Shown here: positions 31,297 through 40,111 of the stretch, in pieces | How positions within the stretch are numbered: the stretch's first letter is position 1 | Layout: each line of letters begins with the position of its first letter | Notes under the pieces: generated by a model | Databases searched by the model: none | Seen by the model: only the letters and a program-made list of their open reading frames with translations | Told to the model about the DNA's origin: nothing | Source of the DNA: a bacterium | GTDB lineage: Bacteria; Pseudomonadota; Alphaproteobacteria; Caulobacterales; Caulobacteraceae | DNA: 64,000 nucleotides | Assembly (NCBI GenBank): GCA_030824495.1 | Contig: JAVBXP010000031.1 | Location: forward strand, 1-64,000 | Reading direction: 5' to 3' | Position numbers and translations under genes: made by a program

Positions 31297-31605
31297 ATGA
31301 AGAATCTCATCAAACTCGGGGGCGGTATCGCTCTCTGCCTGGCGTTCGCCGGCGCGTCGTCCGCCGCTGATTTCCAAGACAGCATGGCCAAGTGCCTGAC
31401 CAAGCACGCCAACACCCGCGATGCGGCTGTTGTGATGCTTGAGTGCAGCGCCACGGCCGGCAAGCTTTCGGGCTGCAAGGTTCTGGAAGACAGCAAGGCC
31501 GGCAAGGGCTTCGATAAGGCCGCCCTGTGCGTGGCCGACGCCCTGCCGATGGGGTCGAAGACCGGCGTCGTGAAGGTGCCGATGCGCTTCCCCGGCGGCG
31601 CGTAA
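31297..31605 (+). CDS. Small periplasmic TonB-C-like protein
   Basis: A 102-residue exported protein: signal peptide about 1-23 (cleavage after ASSA). The mature part contains CSATAGKLSGCKVLED, then GKGFDKAALCVADAL and VVKVPMRF, a series that closely follows the C-terminal domain of TonB/energy-transducer proteins (usually G-L-CxV, GFGxAAL, VxVPIRF). Unlike TonB it has no membrane anchor or proline-rich span. Four Cys in the mature chain could form disulphides. Its own terminator follows at 31642-31670. A role at TonB-dependent receptors is inference from fold resemblance only. Confidence 0.65.
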   Translation: MKNLIKLGGGIALCLAFAGASSAADFQDSMAKCLTKHANTRDAAVVMLECSATAGKLSGCKVLEDSKAGKGFDKAALCVADALPMGSKTGVVKVPMRFPGGA

Positions 31606-31641
31606 GCGTCCCCGAACAAGAATTCCTATTCTTGCAGATCG

Positions 31642-31670
31642 CGCCCTCGGCCCTTGGCCGGGGGCGTTTT
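31642..31670 (+). terminator. Rho-independent terminator
   Basis: Stem CGCCCTCGGCC (31642-31652), loop CTT, GGCCGGGGGCG (31656-31666), with one G-T pair, then TTTT. It ends the small periplasmic protein gene 37 bases after its stop, and is also usable for the convergent DUF72 gene. Confidence 0.85.
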
Positions 31671-31681
31671 GCGTCGGGCGA

Positions 31682-32485
31682 TTACTTGTTCACGCGGGCG
31701 TCCAGGGCCTGAGCCGCGGCGGGCGCGCGGATTTTTCCCTCGTGGATGACATAGGCGAAGACTTCGCGCGGACCTTCGGCGGGGCCTGTGCGGTCGAGCG
31801 GCTTGAAGTCGCCGGGCACCTGGCCCTTCGCGTAGTCCGTGAGCCGTCCGGCCCAGGCGTCGAGTTCTTCAGGCGGGTAGGCGGTCTCGATCTCGTCGAC
31901 GCCCTTCATCAGCCGCAGATAGACGAAGCTCGTGGTGATGTCGGCGATCAGCGGGTGGGTCTCATGCTCGGCCACGCAGATGGCGACGTCATGGTCGCGG
32001 CACAGCTTCACGAAGGCCGGGTCGGCGAAGCTCGGATGGCGCACCTCAACCACGTGGCGCAGCGCCAGTCCGTCGAGTTTCTTCGGCAATAGGGCGAGGA
32101 AGCCGGCGAAATCGTCGGGATCGAACTTCTTTGTAGCCATGAACTGCCAGTTGATCGGCCCTAGCCGATCGCCCAGTTCGGCCACGCCCTGGTTCAGGAA
32201 CTTGCCGACCGATTCCCCAGCCTCGGCCAGGACCCGCCGGTTGGTGCAGAACCGCGAGGCCTTCACCGAGAAGACGAAGCCGTCCGGAGTGGCGGCCGCC
32301 CACTTGGCGAAGGTCTCGGGCTTTTGGCTCGAATAGTAGGTGGAGTTGATCTCCAGGGTCTTCAGGTGGCGACTGGCATAGGCGAGCTCGTCGGCCTGTT
32401 TCAGTCCTTCCGGATAGAACACGCCCCGCCAGGGTTCGAAGGTCCAGCCTCCGATCCCGGCACGGATCAAGCCCGCCTGCGCCAT
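31682..32485 (-). CDS. DUF72 family protein
   Basis: A 267-residue protein of the TIM-barrel-like DUF72 (YecE) family. Markers are IGGWTFEPWRGVFYPEGL at the N-terminus, LEINSTYYSSQKPETFAKW near residue 45, and VVEVRHPSF near 145. No enzymatic role is established for the family. It lies 14 bases after the M28 peptidase stop and is probably on the same transcript. Confidence 0.92.
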   Translation of the reverse strand: MAQAGLIRAGIGGWTFEPWRGVFYPEGLKQADELAYASRHLKTLEINSTYYSSQKPETFAKWAAATPDGFVFSVKASRFCTNRRVLAEAGESVGKFLNQGVAELGDRLGPINWQFMATKKFDPDDFAGFLALLPKKLDGLALRHVVEVRHPSFADPAFVKLCRDHDVAICVAEHETHPLIADITTSFVYLRLMKGVDEIETAYPPEELDAWAGRLTDYAKGQVPGDFKPLDRTGPAEGPREVFAYVIHEGKIRAPAAAQALDARVNK

Positions 32486-32499
32486 GTCGCCCTCGTTCG

Positions 32500-34149
32500 C
32501 TATTTCCGCTGGGACGCGGTGGCGTCCCGGGTGAGCTTGAATTCAGAGCCCGCTTTCCATTCCGGCCATTCGGTCGAATTGGCCAGCTTGCGGCCCAGAT
32601 CCAACATCAGTTGGCCGTCCTGCGCCATACCTTCAAGATTCCACGAGGGGTCATATTCGTCGGCCGGCTGGTGATAGCGGTCGGCGGTGTAGACCTTGGA
32701 GAAGGCGTCGCCCGCAGCCTTCCCGCCATTGACCAGGTCGCGGCCGGACCCGAACGAGATCGCCGGTACGCCGCGCTTGGCGAACGGGAAGTGGTCCGAC
32801 CGGAAGAAGCTGCCGGCCTCCGGGCGCGGGTCGGGCGAGTAGTAGCGGCCGTGGGTCTTGCCGACCGCGATCAGATCGTCCTGCAGAGTGGAGGCGGCGT
32901 TGCCGGACGAGGTGAAGTCCTTGGCTGGGCCGGATGGCGAGAGCGCGTCCATGTTGATGTTGGCGACGGTCTTGGCCAGCGGATAGAGCGGGCTGGCCGA
33001 ATAGTATTCCGAGCCCAGCAGGCCCTTTTCCTCAGCGGTCACGGCCAGGAACAGCAGCGAACGGTCCGGCTTCGGGCCGTTGGCGAAGGCGCGGCCGATC
33101 TCGATCATGGTGGCGATGCCGTCGGCGTTGTCGACGGCGCCGTTGTAGATCGTATCGCCCTTCGCATCCGGCAGGCCGACGCCCAGATGGTCCCAGTGCG
33201 AGGAGTAGATCACCACCTCGTCGGGGCGTTTGGCGCCGGGGACCAGGCCGACCACGTTCTTGGAGACGATCTTCTGAACGTCGACCGCGTAGTCGGTGGA
33301 GAAGGTCGCGCCCTTTAGCTCAACCGGCTTGAAGTCGCGGGTCTGGGCTTGCTTCTTCAGAGTCTCGAAGTCGAGACCGGAGGCCTTAAGCAGCTCTACA
33401 GCCTTGTCGCGCTGGATCCAGCCCTCGAGCGGTGCGTGGGCGTCGCTCGGCTTGTCGCGGATGATGTCGAAGACGGTGTTGGTGTTGGAGTTCTTCACCG
33501 TCGCCCAGCCGTAGGAGGCCGGGGCGGTTTCGTGAACCACCAGGAAGCCGGCGGCGCCACGGCGCGCGGCTTCTTCGAACTTGTAGGTCCAGCGGCCGTA
33601 GTAGGTCATGGCCTTGCCGCCAAAATCACCCTTACCGGTTTCGAAGTCTGGGTCGTTGACCAGCACCAGGGCGATCTTGCCCTTGAGGTCCTGACCCTTG
33701 AAGTCGTCCCAGTTTCGTTCCGGGGCCGTGACGCCGTAGCCGACGAAGACGATCGGAGCGTCCTTGATGCTGACGCGATCGGCGCCGGTCTGGGCCGCGC
33801 GCAGGGCGACCTCTTCGCCTTGGGTCCAGGTCTGGGTCTTGCCGCCGAGGTTCACGCTGACCGCGACAGGGCCCTCGGTCTCGAAGCGGGCGAGCGGGAC
33901 GTCCTGGGTCCAGGCGCGCTGGCCGTCCTTCAGGTCGCCGCCCGGTTGCAGGCCGGCGGCTTTATATTGCTCGATGATGTAGGCGACGGTCTTTTTTTCG
34001 CCCTCGGTCGCCGGAGCGCGGCCCTCATAGGCGTCGGATGACAAAACTTTAACGTGTTCGGCGATCTTGGCCGGGGCGATATCAGCGGCAAGAGCCGGAG
34101 CGGCGAAAACGGCCCAAATCGCGGCGCTGGCGAGGAGAAACTGCTTCAT
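32500..34149 (-). CDS. Exported M28 family zinc peptidase
   Basis: A 549-residue exported aminopeptidase-like protein. Signal peptide about 1-20 (MKQFLLASAAIWAVFAAPALA), a protease-associated (PA) domain inserted around 130-240, and the M28 catalytic core: SSHWDHLGVG (zinc His), NGAVDNADGIATM (bridging Asp), TAEEKGLLGSEYY (catalytic and metal Glu) and DALSPSG. Acts in the periplasm, probably on peptides. An ATG two codons upstream (34155) is the alternative start. It is divergent from the RND efflux operon. Confidence 0.92.
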   Translation of the reverse strand: MKQFLLASAAIWAVFAAPALAADIAPAKIAEHVKVLSSDAYEGRAPATEGEKKTVAYIIEQYKAAGLQPGGDLKDGQRAWTQDVPLARFETEGPVAVSVNLGGKTQTWTQGEEVALRAAQTGADRVSIKDAPIVFVGYGVTAPERNWDDFKGQDLKGKIALVLVNDPDFETGKGDFGGKAMTYYGRWTYKFEEAARRGAAGFLVVHETAPASYGWATVKNSNTNTVFDIIRDKPSDAHAPLEGWIQRDKAVELLKASGLDFETLKKQAQTRDFKPVELKGATFSTDYAVDVQKIVSKNVVGLVPGAKRPDEVVIYSSHWDHLGVGLPDAKGDTIYNGAVDNADGIATMIEIGRAFANGPKPDRSLLFLAVTAEEKGLLGSEYYSASPLYPLAKTVANINMDALSPSGPAKDFTSSGNAASTLQDDLIAVGKTHGRYYSPDPRPEAGSFFRSDHFPFAKRGVPAISFGSGRDLVNGGKAAGDAFSKVYTADRYHQPADEYDPSWNLEGMAQDGQLMLDLGRKLANSTEWPEWKAGSEFKLTRDATASQRK

Positions 34150-34197
34150 GAACATTCCAAGTGTGGGACGAGATTGCGCGGGACCGTAATTCGACGG

Positions 34198-34213
34198 CCT
34201 AGCTAACGCTAGG
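34198..34213. promoter_or_regulatory. Short inverted repeat in a divergent promoter region
   Basis: CCTAGC-TAAC-GCTAGG, a perfect 6-base inverted repeat with 4-base spacer, lies in the 226 bases between the divergent M28 peptidase and RND operon. The symmetry would suit a dimeric repressor. No regulator gene sits next to it. Confidence 0.3.
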
Positions 34214-34375
34214 GGGCTGCGACCAACACGACACAGTGGTGAAGGCCAATGCCGAATGTCTCGGCTCGGCAATCGACGGCGCGCCCGCACCCGACTAAGA
34301 CGAAAACGCCGGTATCGAGGTCAGCGCCGCGCCACGCGAAAGCCAGCAGGCTCAGTGAGCGTTCGCGGACCGCCA

Positions 34376-35827
34376 ATGACGAAAAGAATGATGCGTTCAG
34401 CCTCTTCCGCGACCACTCCCCTGGTCGCCCTGGCCTGCCTTGCGCTCTCGGCTTGCGCCTCCACGCGGAGCGTCGACACGCGCTTGCCCGCCGCTTTCGA
34501 GGCGCCTTCGCCGCCCCCCGCGGGCGCAGTCGCGCTCGACACATGGTGGATCGCCTTCAATGATCCGCAGCTCACCGGCCTGATCGAACAGGCGCTGGCG
34601 GCCAGCCCCGACGCGCGGACGGCGGCGGCTCGACTGCAGGAAGCCCGCGCGACGCGCCAGGGCGCCCTGACAAATTTCCTGCCGCAGGGAAACATCCGTG
34701 GCTCGGCGTCCAAGACCGACAGCCGGGTGATCGACGGCACGCGGGTCAGCATTCCCGACTTCTCGACAGTCGGCGAAAGCGAGAGCTACGGCGTCAATTT
34801 CGATGTGACCTGGGAAATCGACCTGTTCGGCAGGGTGTTCGCAGCGCGACGCGCGGCGAATGCTGAAATGGCCGCCGCACGGCTGGACTATGAAGCCACG
34901 CGGGCAAGTCTCGCGGCCAATGTCGCAGACAGCTATTTCCAGGCCCGCGGCTTGGCGATCCAACTTGAGGACGCCAAGGCGACCGCCCGCATTCAGAGCG
35001 AGCTGCTGCGTATCGTCCAGGTCCGGGTCGATCGCGGCATCGCCGCGACATCCGACGCCGACCGCGTCGCCGGCGACCTTTCTACAGCCGAGAGCCAGGT
35101 GGCCGGCCTGGAGGCCGAGCTGCAGGCGCAACGCCGCACCCTGCTGATCCTGGTTGGCCGTGGAATCGAGCCGACGGCGAACTTGCCGGTGGACGCCCAG
35201 GTGGGCGCTATTCCACAACCGCCCGCCGCCATCCCCGGTGAACTGCTCGCTCGCCGGCCCGACGTGCGTCAGGCCGAAGCCATGCTGGTCTCTGCCTTAG
35301 GCCGCCTCGACTACGCCAAGCTCGCATTCTTCCCGACCTTCAAGCTGGCGCCGGGTATCGGGCTTCAGGACACTCGGCAGCCGAACCTTTCCAATGTGGT
35401 CCAGAGCTGGACCATCGGCGCCAATGTGACGATCCCGGTGCTGGACATCCCGCGCCTGCTGTCGGAGCTGGACGCCCAGGACGCGCGCACCGAGCAGGCC
35501 GCGATCGCCTACGAGAAAGCGGTGCAAACCGCTTTTGGCGAAGCGGAGAACTCGCTGGTGCTGCTCGCCGCCGACCGTCGCCGCGTGGGCCTGCTGGACG
35601 CCGGCGAGGCCCGCGCCAAGCGGGCCTATGAGGCCTCTCGCAAGGGCTATGTGGCCGGCGTCACCGATTTGCAGACGGCGCTGAACAACGAACAGGCGTG
35701 GCGCAGCGTGCGCACCCAAGAGACAGCCGCCGAGGTGCAGGCCCTGCGCCGCGCGGTTCAAACCTACAAGGCCCTGGGAGGCGGTTGGCCGCTCCAGTCG
35801 GCTCCGACCAACAAAGAGGCTCGCTGA
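34376..35827 (+). CDS. Outer membrane efflux lipoprotein (NodT/TolC family)
   Basis: A 483-residue outer membrane channel of the RND-linked NodT type. Lipoprotein signal with LALSAC (acylated Cys near residue 22), then the domain start DTWWIAFNDPQLTGLI and two OEP repeats of long helices and beta hairpins (for example YGVNFDVTWEIDLFGRV and IPGELLARRPDVRQAEAML). First gene of a three-gene efflux operon. ATG 34376 is used; ATG 34388 would fit as well and keeps the signal. No regulator gene is adjacent. Confidence 0.92.
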   Translation: MTKRMMRSASSATTPLVALACLALSACASTRSVDTRLPAAFEAPSPPPAGAVALDTWWIAFNDPQLTGLIEQALAASPDARTAAARLQEARATRQGALTNFLPQGNIRGSASKTDSRVIDGTRVSIPDFSTVGESESYGVNFDVTWEIDLFGRVFAARRAANAEMAAARLDYEATRASLAANVADSYFQARGLAIQLEDAKATARIQSELLRIVQVRVDRGIAATSDADRVAGDLSTAESQVAGLEAELQAQRRTLLILVGRGIEPTANLPVDAQVGAIPQPPAAIPGELLARRPDVRQAEAMLVSALGRLDYAKLAFFPTFKLAPGIGLQDTRQPNLSNVVQSWTIGANVTIPVLDIPRLLSELDAQDARTEQAAIAYEKAVQTAFGEAENSLVLLAADRRRVGLLDAGEARAKRAYEASRKGYVAGVTDLQTALNNEQAWRSVRTQETAAEVQALRRAVQTYKALGGGWPLQSAPTNKEAR

Positions 35828-35828
35828 C

Positions 35829-36980
35829 GTGTCGAGATCCAAGACCTATCTGACGCTCACGGTCGGCCTCGTGTCCGCCTTGGCCCTGGCGGCCTGCGGC
35901 CCCAAGGAACAGCCCAAAAAGGATCCCGCCGCCGAGGCGCGCACCGTCCGAGTCGTGCGGGTGGAAAATCGCGCCATCACCGGTTCGTTGACCGCCTCGG
36001 GCTCGCTGATCCCTCGTGAGGAAGCGGCCGTCGCGCCGGAAGTCACCGGCTATCGCGTGTCGCGCGTGCTGGTCGAAGAGGGCGCCTATGTCCGCGCCGG
36101 CGAGACGCTGGCCCAACTCGACGGAGCTTTGATCGCCGCCCAGGTCGAACAGCAGCGCGCACTGGCCGCCCAGGCCGCGATCCAAGCCGATCAGGCGGAA
36201 GCCGAAGCCGCGCGGGTCGCCGGCCTCGATGGCCAGGGCGTCTTGTCGGACGAGGCGCTGCAGCAGCGCCGCTTCCAGGCCAAGGCCTCGCGCGCCACCG
36301 CCAACGCCCAGGCCGCCGCCTATCGCGACGCCCAGACCCGGGCAGGCAAGCTGGCGGTCACCGCGCCGGTCTCCGGTCTGGTGCTTGAGCGCACCGTGCG
36401 TCCAGGCGATCTGGCCGCCGGCGGCGCGACGCCGTGGTTCCGCATCGCCCGCGAGGGCAAGATCGAACTGTCCGCTGAGCTTCCCGAGGATGACATGGCG
36501 CGAGTGCGCATCGGGCAACGGGTCACCGTCACCTTGCCGTCGGGCGGCAGCGCGGAGGGTCAGGTGCGGATCGTCGCGCCGGAAGTGAACACCCAGACGA
36601 AGCTCGGCTCGGTGCGCATCAGCCTGCCGGTGCGCGACGATATTCGCGCTGGCGGCTTTGGTCGCGCGATCTTCAGCGACGCCTCGGGCCAGGGCCTGAC
36701 GGTGCCGGAGACCGCGATCCGCTATGACGCCGATGGCGCCAGCGTGATGACCGTGGGGGAGGGCAACAAGGTCAAGCGCGTGGTCGTCCAGACCGGCGCG
36801 CGCGGCGAAGGCCTCGTGACCCTCGTCAAGGGGCCGCCAGCCGGCACCCGAGTGATCCAGAACGCCGCGGCCTTCCTGCTCGACGGCGACGTCGTCAAGC
36901 CGATGGACGCGACCGCGGCTCCGGCTGCGGCTCCCGCGGCCAAGCCAGCGGCGGCTCCAGTTCCTGGTAAGAAACAATGA
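35829..36980 (+). CDS. RND efflux periplasmic adaptor (MFP) lipoprotein
   Basis: A 383-residue membrane fusion protein bridging permease and channel. It has a lipoprotein signal with ALAAC, the lipoyl half GSLIPREEAAVAPEVTGYRV, a short helical hairpin (about 95-155), the second lipoyl half APVSGLVLERTVRPGDLAAGG, beta-barrel and membrane-proximal domains, and an Ala/Pro-rich tail. GTG 35829 begins one base after the channel gene's stop. Its own stop overlaps the permease ATG by 4 bases (ATGA). Confidence 0.93.
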   Translation: MSRSKTYLTLTVGLVSALALAACGPKEQPKKDPAAEARTVRVVRVENRAITGSLTASGSLIPREEAAVAPEVTGYRVSRVLVEEGAYVRAGETLAQLDGALIAAQVEQQRALAAQAAIQADQAEAEAARVAGLDGQGVLSDEALQQRRFQAKASRATANAQAAAYRDAQTRAGKLAVTAPVSGLVLERTVRPGDLAAGGATPWFRIAREGKIELSAELPEDDMARVRIGQRVTVTLPSGGSAEGQVRIVAPEVNTQTKLGSVRISLPVRDDIRAGGFGRAIFSDASGQGLTVPETAIRYDADGASVMTVGEGNKVKRVVVQTGARGEGLVTLVKGPPAGTRVIQNAAAFLLDGDVVKPMDATAAPAAAPAAKPAAAPVPGKKQ

Positions 36981-39900
36981 GTGACGCTCACGCCAGCGGT
37001 GGCGGCGACGGGCTGAAGATTTCAGCCTGGGCCATTAAGAACCCAGTCCCGGTCGCAGTGCTTTTCGTGGCGCTGCTGCTGGCCGGGATGGTGGCCTACA
37101 CCGGCCTCTACGTGAAAATGTTCCCCAACGTGCAGTTCCCGATGGTGTCGGTGACGGTCACGCAGAACGGCGCTGCGCCGGGGGAAATGGAGACCCAGAT
37201 CACGAGGCCGATCGAGGACGCCATGGCCGGCATCCCGAACGTCAAGAACATCTATTCGACGGTCACCCAGGGCGTCTCCAGCACCAACATCGAGTTCGAG
37301 CTCGGCGAGGATCTGCAGAAGAAGACCGACGAGGTCCGCTCTCGCGTCGATCAGGCGCGCGCCGTGCTGCCGCGCGAGATCGACGAGCCGACCGTCACAC
37401 GGGTGGAGCTCGATAGTCAGCCCATCCTGACCTACGCGGTCACCGCGCCCGAGATGTCCGACGTCGAGCTGTCATGGTTCGTCGACGACACGCTGGGGCG
37501 TCTGCTGCAGGGCGAAAAGGGCGTGGCCCAGGTCGCTCGGGTCGGCGGCGTGACCCGCGAGATCAATGTCATCATTGATCCCGACAAGCTGAACGCCCGC
37601 GGCTTGACCGCGGCGCAGGTGAACAACGCCCTGCGCGCAGCCAACCTCGACGCCCCTGGCGGGCGGGTCGAGGTCGGCGGACGTGAGCAGACCCTGCGTG
37701 TGCTGGGTTCGGTCAATACGTTGAAGGCCCTGCGCGACTTCACGATCTCAACCGGCAACGGCGGCCATGTGCGGCTGACCGACATCGCCGAGGTCGGCGA
37801 CGGCTCGTCGGAGGTGCGCGGCTTCGCGCGCCTGAACGGCCAGCCGGTGGTCGGCTTCATGGTGATGAAGACTCGCGACTCCAGCGACGTCGCGGTCGAG
37901 GACAATATCATCGCCGCCCTGACCAAGGCCGAAGGCCAGTACAAGGGCGTCACCTTCACCAAGATCTTCTCCAGCGTCGACGAGACGCGGGCCAGCTTCC
38001 GGGCCACCCAGCACGTGCTGCTGGAAGGCATGATCCTGGCGGCCCTGGTGGTGTTCCTGTTCCTGCGCGACTGGCGCTCGACGGCCATCACGGCCTTCGC
38101 CATGCCGGTCTCGCTGATCCCCACCTTCTTCTTCATGAATCTGTTCGGCTTCTCGCTGAACGTCGTGACCCTGCTCGCCCTGACCCTGGTCATCGGCATC
38201 CTGGTCGATGACGCCATCGTGGAGATCGAGAACATCGAGAAACGCGTCGCCGGGGGCATGCGGCCCTATCAGGCGGCGATGGAGGGCGCGGACGCGATCG
38301 GCCTGGCGGTGGTGGCGACGACCTTCGCCATCGTCGTGGTGTTCACGCCTGTGTCGTTCATGGCCGGCATGGCCGGGCAGTTCTTCCGCGAGTTTGGCAT
38401 CACCGTGTCAATCGCGGTGCTGTTCTCACTGGTCGTCGCGCGGCTGCTGACGCCGTTGATGGCCGCCTATCTGCTGAAGCCGGTCGCTCACCCCAAGCCG
38501 CGCAAGCCGTTCGAGGGCTTCTATCGAAACACCTTGGAATGGGCGCTCGACCACCGGATCATCGCCTCGGTCATCGGCGGGGTGATCTTCGTCGGCTCCC
38601 TGTTCCTGGTGCCTTTGTTGCCGCAGGGCTTCCAGCCCGAGGGCGACCCTGACTATCTCTATATCAACGTGCAGGGTCCGCCCGGCGCGACCGCGACCGA
38701 CATGGAAGATGTCGTCCAACGCCTGACGAAGCTGTTCCACGACCGGCCGGAAGTCACCGGCGTGTTCGCCCAGATCGGGTCGACGGTTTCGGTCGGCGGT
38801 CCTGGCGGCGGCGGTGGCGGCGGCAGTGATCTGCGTTCCGGCACCATGACGGTCCTGCTGTCCGGTGACCGCGACATCAGCGGGGCCGACCTGCGCAAGG
38901 AAATGCGCGCCGACCTGCTCGCCATCCCCGACGCCCGCGTCAGCTTCCTGGGCTCCCAAGGCGAGGCCGGTCTCCAGAAGATCCTGCAGAGCAACGATCC
39001 AGCCAAGCTTCAGGCCACCGCGCTTGAGCTTGAAAAGCAGATGCGGACCCTGGACGTCATCGCCGATCCCCGGCCCTCGACCCCGCCGGTGGGGCCCGAG
39101 GTGGTGATTCGGCCGCGGGAAGCCGAGGCCGCGCGCCTTGGCGTCACCGCCGACACCATCGCCCAGGTCGCCCGGGTGGCGACGGTCGGCGATATTGACG
39201 CCAATGTCGCCAAGCTGACGGATGGCGAGCGGCGCCTGCCGATCCGCATCCGCCTGCCGGCCGACGCTCGCGCCGATATCCAGCGGATCAAGGCGCTGCG
39301 CATCCCCACCTCGTCCGGCGCGGTGACCACGCTTGAGGCGGTGGCTGATGTCGAGTTCCAGGCCGGGCCCGCGCGGATCGAGCGTCTGAACCGCATGCGC
39401 CAGCAGACGGTCCAGGCCGAGTTGAACGGGGTCGAGATGGGCACCGCCAACCAGGCCGTCGACAAGCTGCCGATCATGAAGAACCTGCCGGCCGGCGTGA
39501 CGCCGGCCGAGACCGGCCAGTTGGAGGCCATGCAGGAACTGTTCGCATCCTTCGGGCTGGCGGTCTTCTCCGGCGTGGCGATGATCTACGGCGTGCTGGT
39601 CCTGCTGTTCCGGTCGTTCTTCAAGCCGATCGTCATCCTCTCGGCCCTGCCGTTGGCGGTGGGCGGGGCGTTCCTCGGCCTGCTGATCTTCGACCTGTCG
39701 CTGTCGATCCCGTCGCTGATCGGGTTCCTGATGCTGCTGGGCCTGGCGGCCAAGAACTCCATCCTCTTGGTGGAATACGCCATCGAGCGTGAGCGCGACG
39801 GCATGGAGCAGCGGCAGGCGCTGATCGAGGCTTGCCGGGAGCGGGCGCGTCCGATCGTCATGACCACCCTGGCCATGGCGGCGGGCATGCTGCCGACTGC

Positions 39901-40111
39901 GTTCGCCCTGGAAAAGGGGGCCGAGTTCCGCCAGCCGATGGCGGTCGCCGTGATCGGCGGCCTGATCACCTCGACCTTGCTGTCGCTGGTGCTGGTGCCG
40001 GTAGTCTACGAGTTCGTCGATGACTTCGAGAACTGGCTCAAGCCCAAGCTCGCCAAGCTGGTCACGCCCCGTGAGGCGGCGCCGGTTCCGGCGCCGGAGG
40101 ATCGGCTCTAG
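36977..40111 (+). CDS. RND multidrug efflux permease (HAE1/AcrB family)
   Basis: A 1044-residue proton-driven exporter with 12 membrane helices and two large periplasmic loops. Signature parts: helix 1 NPVPVAVLFVALLLAGM, porter motif FPMVSVTVTQNGAAPGEMETQ, proton relay Asp pair in LVIGILVDDAIVEIENIEKR near residue 410, and AKNSILLVEYAIERERDG near 920. A Gly tract (GGPGGGGGGGS) sits in the second periplasmic loop near residues 606-617. Last gene of the operon. Its TAG stop overlaps, on the opposite strand, the stop of the threonine ammonia-lyase gene. Confidence 0.96.
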   Translation: MSDAHASGGGDGLKISAWAIKNPVPVAVLFVALLLAGMVAYTGLYVKMFPNVQFPMVSVTVTQNGAAPGEMETQITRPIEDAMAGIPNVKNIYSTVTQGVSSTNIEFELGEDLQKKTDEVRSRVDQARAVLPREIDEPTVTRVELDSQPILTYAVTAPEMSDVELSWFVDDTLGRLLQGEKGVAQVARVGGVTREINVIIDPDKLNARGLTAAQVNNALRAANLDAPGGRVEVGGREQTLRVLGSVNTLKALRDFTISTGNGGHVRLTDIAEVGDGSSEVRGFARLNGQPVVGFMVMKTRDSSDVAVEDNIIAALTKAEGQYKGVTFTKIFSSVDETRASFRATQHVLLEGMILAALVVFLFLRDWRSTAITAFAMPVSLIPTFFFMNLFGFSLNVVTLLALTLVIGILVDDAIVEIENIEKRVAGGMRPYQAAMEGADAIGLAVVATTFAIVVVFTPVSFMAGMAGQFFREFGITVSIAVLFSLVVARLLTPLMAAYLLKPVAHPKPRKPFEGFYRNTLEWALDHRIIASVIGGVIFVGSLFLVPLLPQGFQPEGDPDYLYINVQGPPGATATDMEDVVQRLTKLFHDRPEVTGVFAQIGSTVSVGGPGGGGGGGSDLRSGTMTVLLSGDRDISGADLRKEMRADLLAIPDARVSFLGSQGEAGLQKILQSNDPAKLQATALELEKQMRTLDVIADPRPSTPPVGPEVVIRPREAEAARLGVTADTIAQVARVATVGDIDANVAKLTDGERRLPIRIRLPADARADIQRIKALRIPTSSGAVTTLEAVADVEFQAGPARIERLNRMRQQTVQAELNGVEMGTANQAVDKLPIMKNLPAGVTPAETGQLEAMQELFASFGLAVFSGVAMIYGVLVLLFRSFFKPIVILSALPLAVGGAFLGLLIFDLSLSIPSLIGFLMLLGLAAKNSILLVEYAIERERDGMEQRQALIEACRERARPIVMTTLAMAAGMLPTAFALEKGAEFRQPMAVAVIGGLITSTLLSLVLVPVVYEFVDDFENWLKPKLAKLVTPREAAPVPAPEDRL

